DNA of 64,000 nt. It comes from Pseudomonadota bacterium. Lineage in GTDB: Bacteria > Desulfobacterota > Binatia > Binatales > Binataceae. A model generated the notes under the pieces. It was not told the origin of the DNA. It saw only the letters and a program-made list of their open reading frames with translations, and made no database searches. The stretch spans positions 62,001 to 126,000 of the forward strand of contig JAJPIL010000009.1 in the NCBI GenBank assembly GCA_021324755.1, given 5' to 3'. Position numbers and translations under genes: made by a program. Positions 44,448-53,874 of the stretch are shown here, one piece after another; position 1 is the stretch's first letter, and each line of letters begins with the position of its first letter.

Positions 44448-45779
44448 TTACGCTGCCAGGCAGCGTTCAATTATTTCGAAGGCTTCGTCCAGTTCCTCGT
44501 CGCTAAGCACTCCTGCCGGCAAGAACATTCTGACCCACGCCGGCTCGTGCCCTCCGTAGTACATCATCAAACCTTCTTCGAAGCACCGGTCAAGAAACTT
44601 TCGTGTCACTGCGGTCGAACCATCGCCCACTCGAAACGCCACCATCGCTCCCACGCCGCGCCATTCGGTAAGCTTTTCTGGGTAGCGGCGGTTAAGCTCC
44701 TTAAGCCGAGCAAAACAAATCTTTTCGAGTTGCTTCTCGCGACCAGCCGGACCGAGAATCCCCTCGGTCGTCAGCTTCTCGATTATTCGTCTCCCCACGG
44801 CCATCGCCACAGTAGCACCGGCGAACGTACCCGAGATCAAACCTGGGTCGGGCTTCATCTCGGCACTGAACAGAACGGCGCTACCCTGGAGGATCTTTCC
44901 CACAGTGATCACGCTTACGTACTCGCTTACGTCGAGCATCTGGGTGGCAAATAGTTCGCCGACGCGTCCGAACGTTTGCACCTCGTCCACCCACACCGGA
45001 ATGCCTGCTCGCCGACATTCCTCGAAAAGCGGAACAAAAAACTCGCGCGGCGCCACCGCAAAGCCCGCCTCGCCCTGCACTAACTCAACCACGAAAGCCG
45101 CCATACGGTCGGCTTCCTGCGCCAGAATGTAGCGCAAAGCTGCAAGTGATTTTTCCGTACTTTTCGGATCTCGGGGATCGTAAAATGGGATGTATCGTAC
45201 GGGAAACGTGCTCGGCTGCCCCAACCGATAGTCGGGCCGGTCCGTTATCTCCGCCATGGCGCTGGTTCGTCCGTGAAAGCAGCCCCGAAACGCGATCACG
45301 CCTGGCCGGCCTTGGCGTTTTTGGCGCAAAAGCTTGAGCGCGTTCTCGTTGGCATCCGCGCCCGACACCGAAAGCCAACAGTGAGCCATCGTGCGCGGAG
45401 CGTGCGCCATCAACGTGCGCATCAAAGCGCCGTACTCGTCGTTGAAGATCAGATTGCCCTGCATAACTATGTCGGCAGCGGCGGCCCTCAGAGCGGTCTG
45501 GATAAGATCGAGATTACCGTGGCCGAAAATGTGCACCCCCACGCCCAGCGTAAAATCTAAAAGCCACCGCCCGTCGGCACTCAACGTCCGCGCGCCACGC
45601 CCCACCCCACATCCCAGATATCGGAAAAAAGGCGGTCGGCCTCGCAGGCGCGCGATCTCCTCCAGCTGGCTTTGGGCTAGACTCGGGTCGAGCGATAGGG
45701 TGAGACGCTGCTGGGCCTCGGCTACAGCCGATACTATAAGGCGCAGGCCCTGCTCGAACTTTTCGCCCAGGTCGATCAT
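44448..45779 (-). CDS. Class III pyridoxal-phosphate aminotransferase
   Basis: A 443-residue fold-type I aminotransferase (ornithine/GABA-type). Visible are the entry block DFTLGVGVHIFGHGNLDLI, the pyridine-stacking region SVSGADANENALKLLRQ, FRGCFHGRTSAMAEIT, the Asp in VWVDEVQTFGRVGELF, and the PLP lysine in VITVGKILQGS. The N-terminal 60 residues are unusual and not part of the core fold. It sits 9 bp upstream of the M20 gene and near the AstA-like gene, so an ornithine or succinylornithine substrate is suggested. Class III also includes diaminopimelate and beta-alanine enzymes. Start ATG at 45779. Confidence 0.85.
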   Translation of the reverse strand: MIDLGEKFEQGLRLIVSAVAEAQQRLTLSLDPSLAQSQLEEIARLRGRPPFFRYLGCGVGRGARTLSADGRWLLDFTLGVGVHIFGHGNLDLIQTALRAAAADIVMQGNLIFNDEYGALMRTLMAHAPRTMAHCWLSVSGADANENALKLLRQKRQGRPGVIAFRGCFHGRTSAMAEITDRPDYRLGQPSTFPVRYIPFYDPRDPKSTEKSLAALRYILAQEADRMAAFVVELVQGEAGFAVAPREFFVPLFEECRRAGIPVWVDEVQTFGRVGELFATQMLDVSEYVSVITVGKILQGSAVLFSAEMKPDPGLISGTFAGATVAMAVGRRIIEKLTTEGILGPAGREKQLEKICFARLKELNRRYPEKLTEWRGVGAMVAFRVGDGSTAVTRKFLDRCFEEGLMMYYGGHEPAWVRMFLPAGVLSDEELDEAFEIIERCLAA

Positions 45780-45849
45780 CCAGAAGGCCGCTTGTCGCGA
45801 GCGGAAGGTTGGCTAACTCACGCTCGGCCAACTCTCGGCGGCAACGCGC

Positions 45850-47280
45850 TCACTTTAGCGTGCGCGTGGCGAAGCCACGATCGTTGTAGATCAGCAGAAT
45901 CCGTCGACCCCTCACAATCGTCTCGAGCACGCACTCACGTCCCCACAAAGAGTAGACGTAGCCGAGAGTTTTTTCGGCGTACTCGAGATGGAGGTCTCGG
46001 CCGTCGTGGTAATGGCGCAGGTACAGAGTCCGATTCTGGCCAAAGTCGGCGTCCTCGATCTTGATCACCGGAATCGTATTGGTGCCGACGTTCTTGATCA
46101 AGGTTTCTTTGACCTCCTCGAAACCTTCGTCGTCGGCTACCTTGCTTACCACGAACTCGTTGCCGCGCGGCTCGTACTTGAACAAGTCGAGCTCGCGCGC
46201 AAGTTCCGGCGTCAGATAACGCCGAATGAAGGACGTATCGCGCTCCACCTCCCGCACTTCGAAGAGCTTTTCCTCGCCCGTCTTATTGGGCGGACCGTAA
46301 CGCTCGATCTCTTCGGGCGTCGGGTCGGTCCAGCGTCGGTAAATATCTTCCCAGATCTTGAGGCCGAGATGGTAAGGATTTATCTGTCCTGGAATCGGAC
46401 GAACCACCTGATTGTGGCGCACGAGAAACTCGAGATGGAGCGCCTGGTCCAATTTGAGCCCTTCCAGAATCCGTTTGTGCCAATAGCTCGCCCACCCCTC
46501 GTTCATGATCTTGGTCTCGATCATCGGCAGGAAAAACTGGGCTTCCTCGTCCACGATGGTGAGCAAGTCTTTCTCCCATTCAGAAAGGTATGGGTTATAG
46601 TCGCGGATAAAAAGAAGGATGTCTTCTTCGGGCTCCAGCGGAAGCTTATTTACGTCGGGCGACTGGAAGTCCGCGGCGCGATGAATCTTGCGAAATGGAT
46701 CTGGTTTGGGTTGCGCAGCCTCCAACGCAAGCTTCACTTGCTCTTCGCGGCTCAGCTTGCGGATCGCTAGATTTCGTCGGCGCTGGAACGCGAGCGCGTG
46801 CGCGGCGTCGAGGATCCGCTCGACGTTGTCGATTCCAATCGACGGATCCTCGATATATTTTCTGACCCTAAGCGCATGGGTCTTGAACAGCTCGATCGTC
46901 AACTCGGCGCGGGTCGACTTGAAGGTGAAATTGTTTTTGAAAAAGTCGTTATGGCCGTAGACGTGCGCTATCGTCAGTATCTGAAGCAAAAGCGTATTGT
47001 CCCGCATCAGGTAGGCGATTGCCGGGTTCGAGTTGATGACCATCTCGTACGGCAAACCCGTCACGCCGTAATCGTACATGGTCTTGAGCTTTTCGTACTG
47101 TTTGCCGTACGACCAGTGGGGGTAATGGGAAGGCATTCCCGAATACGCCATGTACCCCAGCATCTGGTAATGGTCGCACAGCTCGAACTCCTGGTCGTAA
47201 CAATCGAGTCCGAACTGCTGCACGAGTTCGCGAATTCGGGCATCCCATTCGATTAGGTCTTTAATGTCGTAGTCAGCCAT
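45850..47280 (-). CDS. spoVR: SpoVR-family protein
   Basis: A 476-residue conserved soluble protein; E. coli calls it YcgB, and Bacillus SpoVR is needed for spore cortex formation. Family blocks seen are YDQEFELCDHYQMLGYMAYSGMPSHYPHWSYGKQYE near the N-terminus, INSNPAIAYLMRDN, HVYGHNDFFKNN, and MNEGWASYWHKRI. It is the third gene of the prkA-yeaH-spoVR operon, 113 bp after yeaH; this trio occurs in many Gram-negative bacteria and is linked to stress and starvation. The biochemical function is not established. Start ATG at 47280. Confidence 0.92.
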   Translation of the reverse strand: MADYDIKDLIEWDARIRELVQQFGLDCYDQEFELCDHYQMLGYMAYSGMPSHYPHWSYGKQYEKLKTMYDYGVTGLPYEMVINSNPAIAYLMRDNTLLLQILTIAHVYGHNDFFKNNFTFKSTRAELTIELFKTHALRVRKYIEDPSIGIDNVERILDAAHALAFQRRRNLAIRKLSREEQVKLALEAAQPKPDPFRKIHRAADFQSPDVNKLPLEPEEDILLFIRDYNPYLSEWEKDLLTIVDEEAQFFLPMIETKIMNEGWASYWHKRILEGLKLDQALHLEFLVRHNQVVRPIPGQINPYHLGLKIWEDIYRRWTDPTPEEIERYGPPNKTGEEKLFEVREVERDTSFIRRYLTPELARELDLFKYEPRGNEFVVSKVADDEGFEEVKETLIKNVGTNTIPVIKIEDADFGQNRTLYLRHYHDGRDLHLEYAEKTLGYVYSLWGRECVLETIVRGRRILLIYNDRGFATRTLK

Positions 47281-47393
47281 CTCGCATTAATCCTCGACCG
47301 AAGCCTGCTGGTTCGTCTTTTTAGTCAGGGACGACGAATGCAGGTGGCTCTATCCATTGTGATGCCACCTGTGGCAAGCCGTCAAACCTGCCG

Positions 47394-48620
47394 TTACTGA
47401 ACGCTCTCGGCTGCGGCTTCCTTCGACAAAAACGCCTTGAACGAAGGCCAGATATCCTCTTTGCGCTCGATTAACACGGTATGGAAGTTGGGCGCGTTAA
47501 GACGACGGAACACGCTCAGCATCGAGGATTCATAATAGCGAGAACCCAGCGGTTTGATCTCGCCGTAGCCGAAAAGGTTGCACACCTCGGTAAGCTCCTT
47601 CGCGGCCTTGAGTGCCGCCGGGTTGTCCGAATCGAAGTTGTCACCGTCGGAGCAGTGAAAAGCGTAAATGTTCCAGATCGACGGATGGTAGCGCTCGTTG
47701 ATAATTTCGAGCGCTTTTAGGTAGCCCGAGGAAATAAACGTGCCGCCCGACTCGCCCTTGTGGAAGAACTCCTCTTCGCTGACCTCTTTTGCCTCGGTGT
47801 GATGGGCGATAAAGACTATTTCGACGTTGCGATAGCGGGTGGTGATGAACTGATAGAGGAGGAAGAAAAAGCTTCGCGCCAGATACTTCTTCATCGTATC
47901 CATCGAGCCCGAAGTATCCATGATACAGATCACCACCGCGTTGGATTCGCGGCGAATTTTGGGCTCGAGATGGCGATAGCGCAGGTCCTCGGTGTGGAAG
48001 GGAAACCGCTTCTCGCTTGACTCGGACGCCTCCTCACCATCTGCTTCCTCTTCACCCTCGGAATTCACTGCCAGAGCGTGCCGACTTGCCAGCTTGCGCA
48101 TGATCCGCTGTTTTGCCGTGCGCCGCTTATCGAGCCGCACCCGAATTCCCACCTTGCGATGGCCTTTCGGCTTGCTGGTACGCTCGCTCAGGACCTCGCG
48201 CAGCGCCTTGCGCTCCATGTCGGGCAACTCGAGGTCTTCGAACATAATGTCGATGAGCTCCTCGAGCGTGACGTCGGTCTCATAGTAATCGACACCTGGG
48301 CGGTCACCAGCCCGTTCTGCGCCCTGGCCGTCCGCTCCCGCCTTGCCTACGACCTGTCCGGGCTGCGTATCGCCTTGACCTTGGGCAACTCCGGGGTTGT
48401 TCTCGCCATAGATGAAGCGATACTCTTTAACTCCCCGTAGCGGAACCTTGATTATCTTGTCCTTGTTTTTGCCGATTATCGACTCTTCGGCGATAATGTC
48501 GGCAATATTGCTACGGATAGATTCTCTGACTTTTTGGCGATGCCGAAGCCGGTCGCCTGCCGAGCGGTCCGAGCGCTCAGCGTCAGACCCGCGGTACTCA
48601 CGGAAAATGCTCTCAACCAT
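47394..48620 (-). CDS. yeaH: YeaH/YhbH-family (DUF444) von Willebrand A protein
   Basis: A 408-residue protein. A basic N-terminus (GDRLRHRQKVRESIRSNIADIIAEESII) precedes a Gly/Gln-rich linker. The vWA-like half carries the MIDAS motif in VVICIMDTSGSMD (DxSxS), then RNVEIVFIAHHTEAKEVSEEEFF with a further Thr in GGTFISSG. An acidic segment with repeated Glu lies near residues 190-215. It is conserved as the partner of the PrkA kinase and SpoVR, and sits 76 bp after prkA. Its role is probably in a phosphorylation-dependent stress response. Confidence 0.92.
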   Translation of the reverse strand: MVESIFREYRGSDAERSDRSAGDRLRHRQKVRESIRSNIADIIAEESIIGKNKDKIIKVPLRGVKEYRFIYGENNPGVAQGQGDTQPGQVVGKAGADGQGAERAGDRPGVDYYETDVTLEELIDIMFEDLELPDMERKALREVLSERTSKPKGHRKVGIRVRLDKRRTAKQRIMRKLASRHALAVNSEGEEEADGEEASESSEKRFPFHTEDLRYRHLEPKIRRESNAVVICIMDTSGSMDTMKKYLARSFFFLLYQFITTRYRNVEIVFIAHHTEAKEVSEEEFFHKGESGGTFISSGYLKALEIINERYHPSIWNIYAFHCSDGDNFDSDNPAALKAAKELTEVCNLFGYGEIKPLGSRYYESSMLSVFRRLNAPNFHTVLIERKEDIWPSFKAFLSKEAAAESVQ

Positions 48621-48696
48621 CGTCGTTTCCAGCTCTCAGGCACTCCGCTTCGGCGCAAAGCGCCGACGGTGCACCCCTTAAGCTCAAGACAACCAA

Positions 48697-50631
48697 CTAG
48701 TCCTTCCACAGGTTGTTGGCAGCGTACTTGAGCACGACGTCGACGCACGACTCACAGTAGCCACTTTCGAGCAGGTTCTTGACCATCGCGTTGTACTTCT
48801 CTGTCTGCTCCTGATCCCGAGTGCGGGCCTTGGTGATGATTCTGGAAATCTCGCGCACCGACGTCATGAGCTTCTTCTCTATCGCTTCCTTGAGCGGTTC
48901 ATAGCTGCGGTAGCCAATCTTCTCGCCACGGCGCGAGGCCGCCCACAGGTAAGCGATAACCTCCTGGCGGAAGCCGTCTGCGGCAGAGCCGATAATCGCG
49001 ATTTGTTCTTCGATCGACTTAAGGAAGCTTTCGTCCGGCGGAAGTTCCTCCTTGGTGTTGCGGTCGCGAACCTTGGTGCGGTTTACGTACGCCTCGGCGT
49101 GGTCGAGGTAGTTTTGGAACAGCGCCTCGGCCTGCTCTTGATAGGAGTAAACGAAGGCGCGCGTAATCTCTTTTTCCAAAATCTCCAGATACGCCTTGTG
49201 CAACGTGTCCTGCAGGAACTCCAAGTATTGCTTGCGCGTATCGTCGGGCAGGTCCGCTTCGCGAACCATCGCGATTAGCGCTTCGCGCACGTTGATAGGG
49301 TTGATGCAGTTGCCTTGCACGTTGTCGGAAAGCGCGTTATCCAGCGCTTTCATGATGAAGCGCGTCGAGATGCCGAACATGCCCTCGCGCTTGGCGTCCT
49401 GGCGCAGCTCGTTTACGTCGATCTTCTTGGTGCGCCCTTTCTCGACCACTTCTTCGCCGTTATAAAGCTTGAGCTTGGTCATCAGATCGCACTTCGAGGT
49501 CGGCTCAAGACGCGTCAAGATCGCGAACATCGAGGCGATCTCCAGCGTGTGGGGCGCAACGTGTGCGCGGAAGTTCGAGTTGCGGATGATCTTCTGGTAT
49601 ATCTTCACCTCCTCGGACAGGCGCAGGTTGTAGGGAACCTTGACCACCACGATACGGTCGAGAATCGCCTCGTTGGTGTGGTCGGCCTTAAACTTCTGCC
49701 ACTCCGCCTCGTTCGAGTGGGCGATGATGCAGGTATCGACGTAGACCATCCCATGGCGCCCAGGCGCGGGAATTACCTTCTCCTGGGTCGCCGTAATCAT
49801 GGCATGCAGGTACTCGGTTTCGTTCTTGAACACCTCGATAAACTCGACCATCCCGCGGTTGCCGACGTTGAGCGCGCCGTTCAATTCGAGCACCCGAGGG
49901 TCGCCCTCCGAGTACTGGTCGAGTTTGGAAATGTCAGCCGAACCTATCAGCACCGAGGTGTCTTGGTTGTTCGGATCGACCGGCGGCACCACGCCGATCC
50001 CGACCCGGTTGCGCTTGGAGAAACTGCGCGTCACCACCGGCACTTTCTCGTACTGGTTGTGGAATTCTTCGCGCAGCCGGTAGCGGCACACCGGACAGAG
50101 GTCGCCCTCGATCTGAACGCCGAGCATCTTTTCGAACTCTTTGCGCAGATGGCGCGGAATAAGATGCAGCGGCTCCTCATGCATCGGGCATCCCTCGATC
50201 GCATAGAACGGCTCGCTCTGCTCGAGCCCCCGCTGAATTCGCTCGACCAGCGAGCTTTTGCCCGAGCCTACAGGGCCCATCAGATAAAGCACCTGCCGAC
50301 TCTCCTCGCCCTTGAGCGACGCCGAATGGAAGTAACGAACGATCTGGGCGATCGTGCGTTCGATGCCAAAGAACTCGTCGGCAAAAAAGTTGTAAACCCG
50401 AACCGGATCGTCTTTATAAAGCCGCTTGGTACGCGGGTCGTCAGTGTCCAGTATATTGCGCACGCCCGCGCTGATGATGACGTCGTAGATGCGCGCGTGC
50501 GCGAGTTTGGCGATCGTTGGATTCTCTTTGACCTTTTCCAGGTAGTCCAACAACGTTCCGCGCCACTGTTTTGACTCGCGCGCGGCCCGATCCTCTCGTA
50601 TCATTTGCTCGAAAGAGTTCACCGCACTCAT
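48697..50631 (-). CDS. prkA: PrkA-family serine protein kinase with AAA+ domain
   Basis: A 644-residue protein with an AAA-type ATPase core and a C-terminal PrkA kinase-like domain. Walker A is GPVGSGKSS at residues 119-127. CPMHEEPLHLIPRHLR is a PrkA family block, and a CPVCRYRL zinc-knuckle-like pair appears near residue 177. GMVEFIEVFKNETEYLHAMITATQE contains Walker-B-like residues. Start ATG at 50631, with GAGGAG 6 nt upstream. It leads the prkA-yeaH-spoVR operon. E. coli YeaG, the homologue, is induced by nitrogen starvation and stationary phase. Confidence 0.94.
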   Translation of the reverse strand: MSAVNSFEQMIREDRAARESKQWRGTLLDYLEKVKENPTIAKLAHARIYDVIISAGVRNILDTDDPRTKRLYKDDPVRVYNFFADEFFGIERTIAQIVRYFHSASLKGEESRQVLYLMGPVGSGKSSLVERIQRGLEQSEPFYAIEGCPMHEEPLHLIPRHLRKEFEKMLGVQIEGDLCPVCRYRLREEFHNQYEKVPVVTRSFSKRNRVGIGVVPPVDPNNQDTSVLIGSADISKLDQYSEGDPRVLELNGALNVGNRGMVEFIEVFKNETEYLHAMITATQEKVIPAPGRHGMVYVDTCIIAHSNEAEWQKFKADHTNEAILDRIVVVKVPYNLRLSEEVKIYQKIIRNSNFRAHVAPHTLEIASMFAILTRLEPTSKCDLMTKLKLYNGEEVVEKGRTKKIDVNELRQDAKREGMFGISTRFIMKALDNALSDNVQGNCINPINVREALIAMVREADLPDDTRKQYLEFLQDTLHKAYLEILEKEITRAFVYSYQEQAEALFQNYLDHAEAYVNRTKVRDRNTKEELPPDESFLKSIEEQIAIIGSAADGFRQEVIAYLWAASRRGEKIGYRSYEPLKEAIEKKLMTSVREISRIITKARTRDQEQTEKYNAMVKNLLESGYCESCVDVVLKYAANNLWKD

Positions 50632-50875
50632 TCGTAGCTCCTCATTTCACTATGTCTGGATTAAGAGTAGACAAGGATGGCAAGCTGTAACGACAGCTTG
50701 TACTGTAGATTGGTTGGACTCTGCGCGTTACCTTCAACTACTAACTCAAGCGTAGTATAGCCCGGTGCGATACATCAAACAAGCACGCCGCAAGAGTTAT
50801 TTGTGATCTTGCCTCATAACTCCCGGTTTCGGAGGCCTAAAGCCCAACCTGCCCGCAGCTATTCCGCTCACAGCG

Positions 50876-51763
50876 CTATTCTTGCGCCGCCCGCGGCACG
50901 ACCTCGGCGAGCTCGATACGGTTTTCGGATGTTTTGACGATTCGCGCGGCCAAAAATTTGTCGTCGTGCGCGAATGTTATCCACCATGACTCTTCAGCCG
51001 CCTTGTCGAGTAAACGTGCCTTCTCCTCCATCGTGCGCAGCGGATCGAGGTCGTATGCCTGATTCCAGGCGGGTTTGATGTGAGAACGCGTGGGCACGAT
51101 GTCCGCCAGGTGGGAAAAACAGCTGCCGTCGCTCCCCTTGACGACGATGACCTGATGGTCGCGCGTATGGCCCGCTGTGACCAAGGCGCTCACTCCAGAG
51201 ACGAACTCGCCCGTACCGTCGAGCAATTCGATCGCCCCTTTTAGCGGCTCAAAACACTGCTCAACGTGCCTATAAGCGGCCCTAAGCCTCACATTTGGAT
51301 GGTTGCGGGCGACGTCGTATTCGCCGCGCTGAATCAGGTAGCGAGCCTTGGGAAAGGCAGGCTTGAGCGATCCCGAACGGTCGCGTCGTACCACCCCGCC
51401 GCAGTGATCAAAATGAAGATGGCTAAGGAAAACATAGGTTACGTCGCCGGGTTCCATGCCGAGCTCGCGAAGCCCGTCACTGAGTTTCTCTTCCGCATGA
51501 CAGTAAGCCTCGCTTTCGGCCTCCGACAGGCGGTTGCCTATACCCGTATCTATCAGGATCGCCTCCTTGCCCCTAACCACCAGCGGACACGTCAAACCCA
51601 GGCTCACTCGGTTGCGCTCGTCAGCCGGATGCTCGCGCTGCCAGAGCACGCGCGGCACGATGCCGAACATGCAACCGCCATCGTTGCGCCAAAGCCCGTC
51701 GCTCAGCAGGTAGATCGTAAACTCACCCACTCTTAAGTGCGGTACACCCATTATAAGCTCCAC
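50876..51763 (-). CDS. MBL-fold metallo-hydrolase
   Basis: A 295-residue metallo-beta-lactamase superfamily enzyme. The HxHxDH motif is FLSHLHFDHCGG, a third His lies in VTAGHTRDHQVI, and a bridging Asp in HLADIVPTRSHIKPAWN. ILIDTGIGNR is the usual preceding strand. The length and motif layout resemble the lactonase-type group (AHL lactonases, PNGM-type), but the substrate is unknown. The real start is probably the second Met at 51751. It follows no obvious operon partner; the CopD-like gene precedes it by 117 bp on the same strand. Confidence 0.85.
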   Translation of the reverse strand: MELIMGVPHLRVGEFTIYLLSDGLWRNDGGCMFGIVPRVLWQREHPADERNRVSLGLTCPLVVRGKEAILIDTGIGNRLSEAESEAYCHAEEKLSDGLRELGMEPGDVTYVFLSHLHFDHCGGVVRRDRSGSLKPAFPKARYLIQRGEYDVARNHPNVRLRAAYRHVEQCFEPLKGAIELLDGTGEFVSGVSALVTAGHTRDHQVIVVKGSDGSCFSHLADIVPTRSHIKPAWNQAYDLDPLRTMEEKARLLDKAAEESWWITFAHDDKFLAARIVKTSENRIELAEVVPRAAQE

Positions 51764-51880
51764 TTGTTACTGCGAAACTTAACTCCGCCAAAAAGGTAGC
51801 CTCGAGGCGTCAATTAACAATTAAACCCGCTCGAAAAGATTACGCCTTCTTCGTGCTCGGCAAAGCGACTCGTCACCTAC

Positions 51881-52342
51881 CTACCGACACCCCCCCACAA
51901 GCCATATTCCCAAAGCCAGCGCACAAATGCCTGCCGCAGTACTGAGGGCAGTCAAAACCGTCACTCGTCTTGGGAGGCTCTGGAAAGCCTTACCCAGAAC
52001 GTCATCATACGCCTGCGAACCGACATTTCTACGAGTCGCCGCGTACGAGTGCCATGCCACACCAACCATCAGCGCAAATAAGCCCGTCTTAGCACCTATC
52101 ACTGTCCAGAACGCCGCCGGGAGACGAAAACTAGCCGCATACATCAGATTCGCTAATTGGAACACACCCGTGAGGAAGACCACAGCCGCGGCAACTAGAT
52201 TTGCTCGCGCAGTTATCGGCAACACTCGCAGCCCGAAGGATCGAAACTCGGCGCTATCTGGAGTAATAATCGCTCCTGCCACGACGACGCAGAGGTTGAC
52301 ACCTATCCACACCGCTGCGGCGATGACGTGAAGCCAAACCAT
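51881..52342 (-). CDS. CopD-like small membrane protein
   Basis: A 153-residue protein with four hydrophobic helices. The N-terminus MVWLHVIAAAVWIGVNL matches the first helix of CopD/YcnJ-type copper-export and related haem-binding membrane domains, with one His at position 5. Further His residues are few (one in VAWHSYAATRR). It is a candidate transport or redox membrane protein. No copper-binding motif of CopC type is nearby. Start ATG at 52342; no Shine-Dalgarno is visible. Confidence 0.6.
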   Translation of the reverse strand: MVWLHVIAAAVWIGVNLCVVVAGAIITPDSAEFRSFGLRVLPITARANLVAAAVVFLTGVFQLANLMYAASFRLPAAFWTVIGAKTGLFALMVGVAWHSYAATRRNVGSQAYDDVLGKAFQSLPRRVTVLTALSTAAGICALALGIWLVGGCR

Positions 52343-52583
52343 CGGCAGAGTCTTTGCTCACTTTCGAACCTTAACGAACGACCGGCTTCTTAGGCACGCG
52401 CCACAAAATAGCGCGCCTAGCTCGCTAATTGAGCGCAAAACGCAAAACCGCGCCTTCCACTAGATGCCAAATTTTTTCAACGCCGCCGCCGAGCTTCCCA
52501 CCGTCAACCTGAACTTTGCGCACATAAGCCCGCTTTTGTCGGAGTGAGTTTTAACAAGCCGAGAGCAAGATACTAATTTCGCT

Positions 52584-53666
52584 CTAACTTAGGACGGATA
52601 GCCAAGGCGGGCTTAGGCGACTACCTTTGCCACGAGAAGGAGCGCTTTTTGAAATTCGTGCCGACCCGCTCTCAGCGAGAGTTGCATCTATTAGCTCCAA
52701 AATAACGCCCTCACGCAAAGCCCAGTCGCTGATCCGCACGGTGCGCTGCCCAAAGGCGTCCATTAAAGCTTCGGCGACTACCGCTCCAGCTACAATTACG
52801 CGCGCTCGGCGTTGGCTCAACCCGGACATTCGCTCGCGCTCGGCTACGGTCTGAGCGCACAAAAGCGCGCGTAGACGCGAAAGCTCTCGCCGCTCGAGCT
52901 CGCAACCGTGAATATCAGCGGGCGCTTTACCCGTGCGCCGCGCGTGAGCCATCGCCGCAAGCCGCCGAAACGTTCCCGATGTAGCGATCATAAGGTCTGA
53001 CTTCACGCCAAAAGCCCTTAACTTCAAGGGTCGCAACCTCTTGTCGACGTAAGTTCGCAGCGCGCATATTTCGGTTGGCTCAGGAGGATCCGACTCGATA
53101 AATTCCTCGGTCATCCTCACTGCCCCGAGCTTAAGGCTACTTTGCCACTCGATTTGTCCGTCGTAGGCTTGGACCACTTCTACGCTGCCACCACCGATAT
53201 CGGCGACAAGCACGCGTTTGCCCGCCAGATCGAAGGCACTCGATACGGCTCGAAAAATAAGCCTTGCCTCGTCGTGTCCCGAGATTACCGCGACATCTAC
53301 GCCAAGCTCGGTTCGAGCCCTTTGGATAAACTCAGCTCCGTTTGCAGCTTCGCGAATCGCGCTAGTAGCAACTGACAAAACGTACTCTACACCTTCCCTG
53401 GCAGCCGAAGCGGCCATCGCTTTTAGGGTTCGCAAGCCGGCCGCCATGACTTGAGGCGACAGGCGCCCCTCGACGAGTGTCCCGTACCCTAGACCCACGG
53501 CCTCGCGGTAGCGGCCGACGATCCTGAATCCGCCTTTGCGGATTTTGGCTATGACCATGTGGATCGAATGGGACCCGACGTCTATCACAGCCACCTTGCT
53601 CGGTGGGCCTTGATGCGACCTCGACGTCGCGCCGTCCAGGGACATCCATGACATCGCGCGGACCAT
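52584..53666 (-). CDS. Ppx/GppA phosphatase (exopolyphosphatase-like)
   Basis: A 360-residue ASKHA phosphatase. VAVIDVGSHSIHMVIA is the first phosphate loop, VADIGGGSVEVVQAYDG the second, and LMIATSGTFRRLAAMAHARR the third. LSQRRARVIVAGAVVAEAL is a standard exopolyphosphatase helix. The C-terminal HD-like extension of Ppx is mostly absent. It is divergent from a CHAD gene and near SixA, TMK-like and PPGK-like genes, so polyphosphate is the likely substrate. Up to 20 extra N-terminal residues may not be translated. It is the second Ppx/GppA in the window. Confidence 0.9.
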   Translation of the reverse strand: MVRAMSWMSLDGATSRSHQGPPSKVAVIDVGSHSIHMVIAKIRKGGFRIVGRYREAVGLGYGTLVEGRLSPQVMAAGLRTLKAMAASAAREGVEYVLSVATSAIREAANGAEFIQRARTELGVDVAVISGHDEARLIFRAVSSAFDLAGKRVLVADIGGGSVEVVQAYDGQIEWQSSLKLGAVRMTEEFIESDPPEPTEICALRTYVDKRLRPLKLRAFGVKSDLMIATSGTFRRLAAMAHARRTGKAPADIHGCELERRELSRLRALLCAQTVAERERMSGLSQRRARVIVAGAVVAEALMDAFGQRTVRISDWALREGVILELIDATLAESGSARISKSAPSRGKGSRLSPPWLSVLS

Positions 53667-53874
53667 AATTTACTAACTATAGCAACTTGCGCGTATCCTT
53701 CGAGCGTGCGGCCTTGCTAACGCAAGCGCAAGCAAGGCGCAGGTTCGGACGTGGATCGCAAATTCTTTCTCGTTTGAAGCTCGCGCGCCCAAATGCGACA
53801 ATCTTAAGCTGGCGCGATCGCCGCTCATCTTACGTTCGCGCCTTACAAGGGTCCGCCCACCAGGGGGTACTCCA

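Noticed and set aside
49315..50574. Long + strand open frame of 419 residues opposite prkA
   Set aside because: It is a codon-bias shadow of prkA. The minus-strand frame has Walker and PrkA motifs and a strong Shine-Dalgarno.
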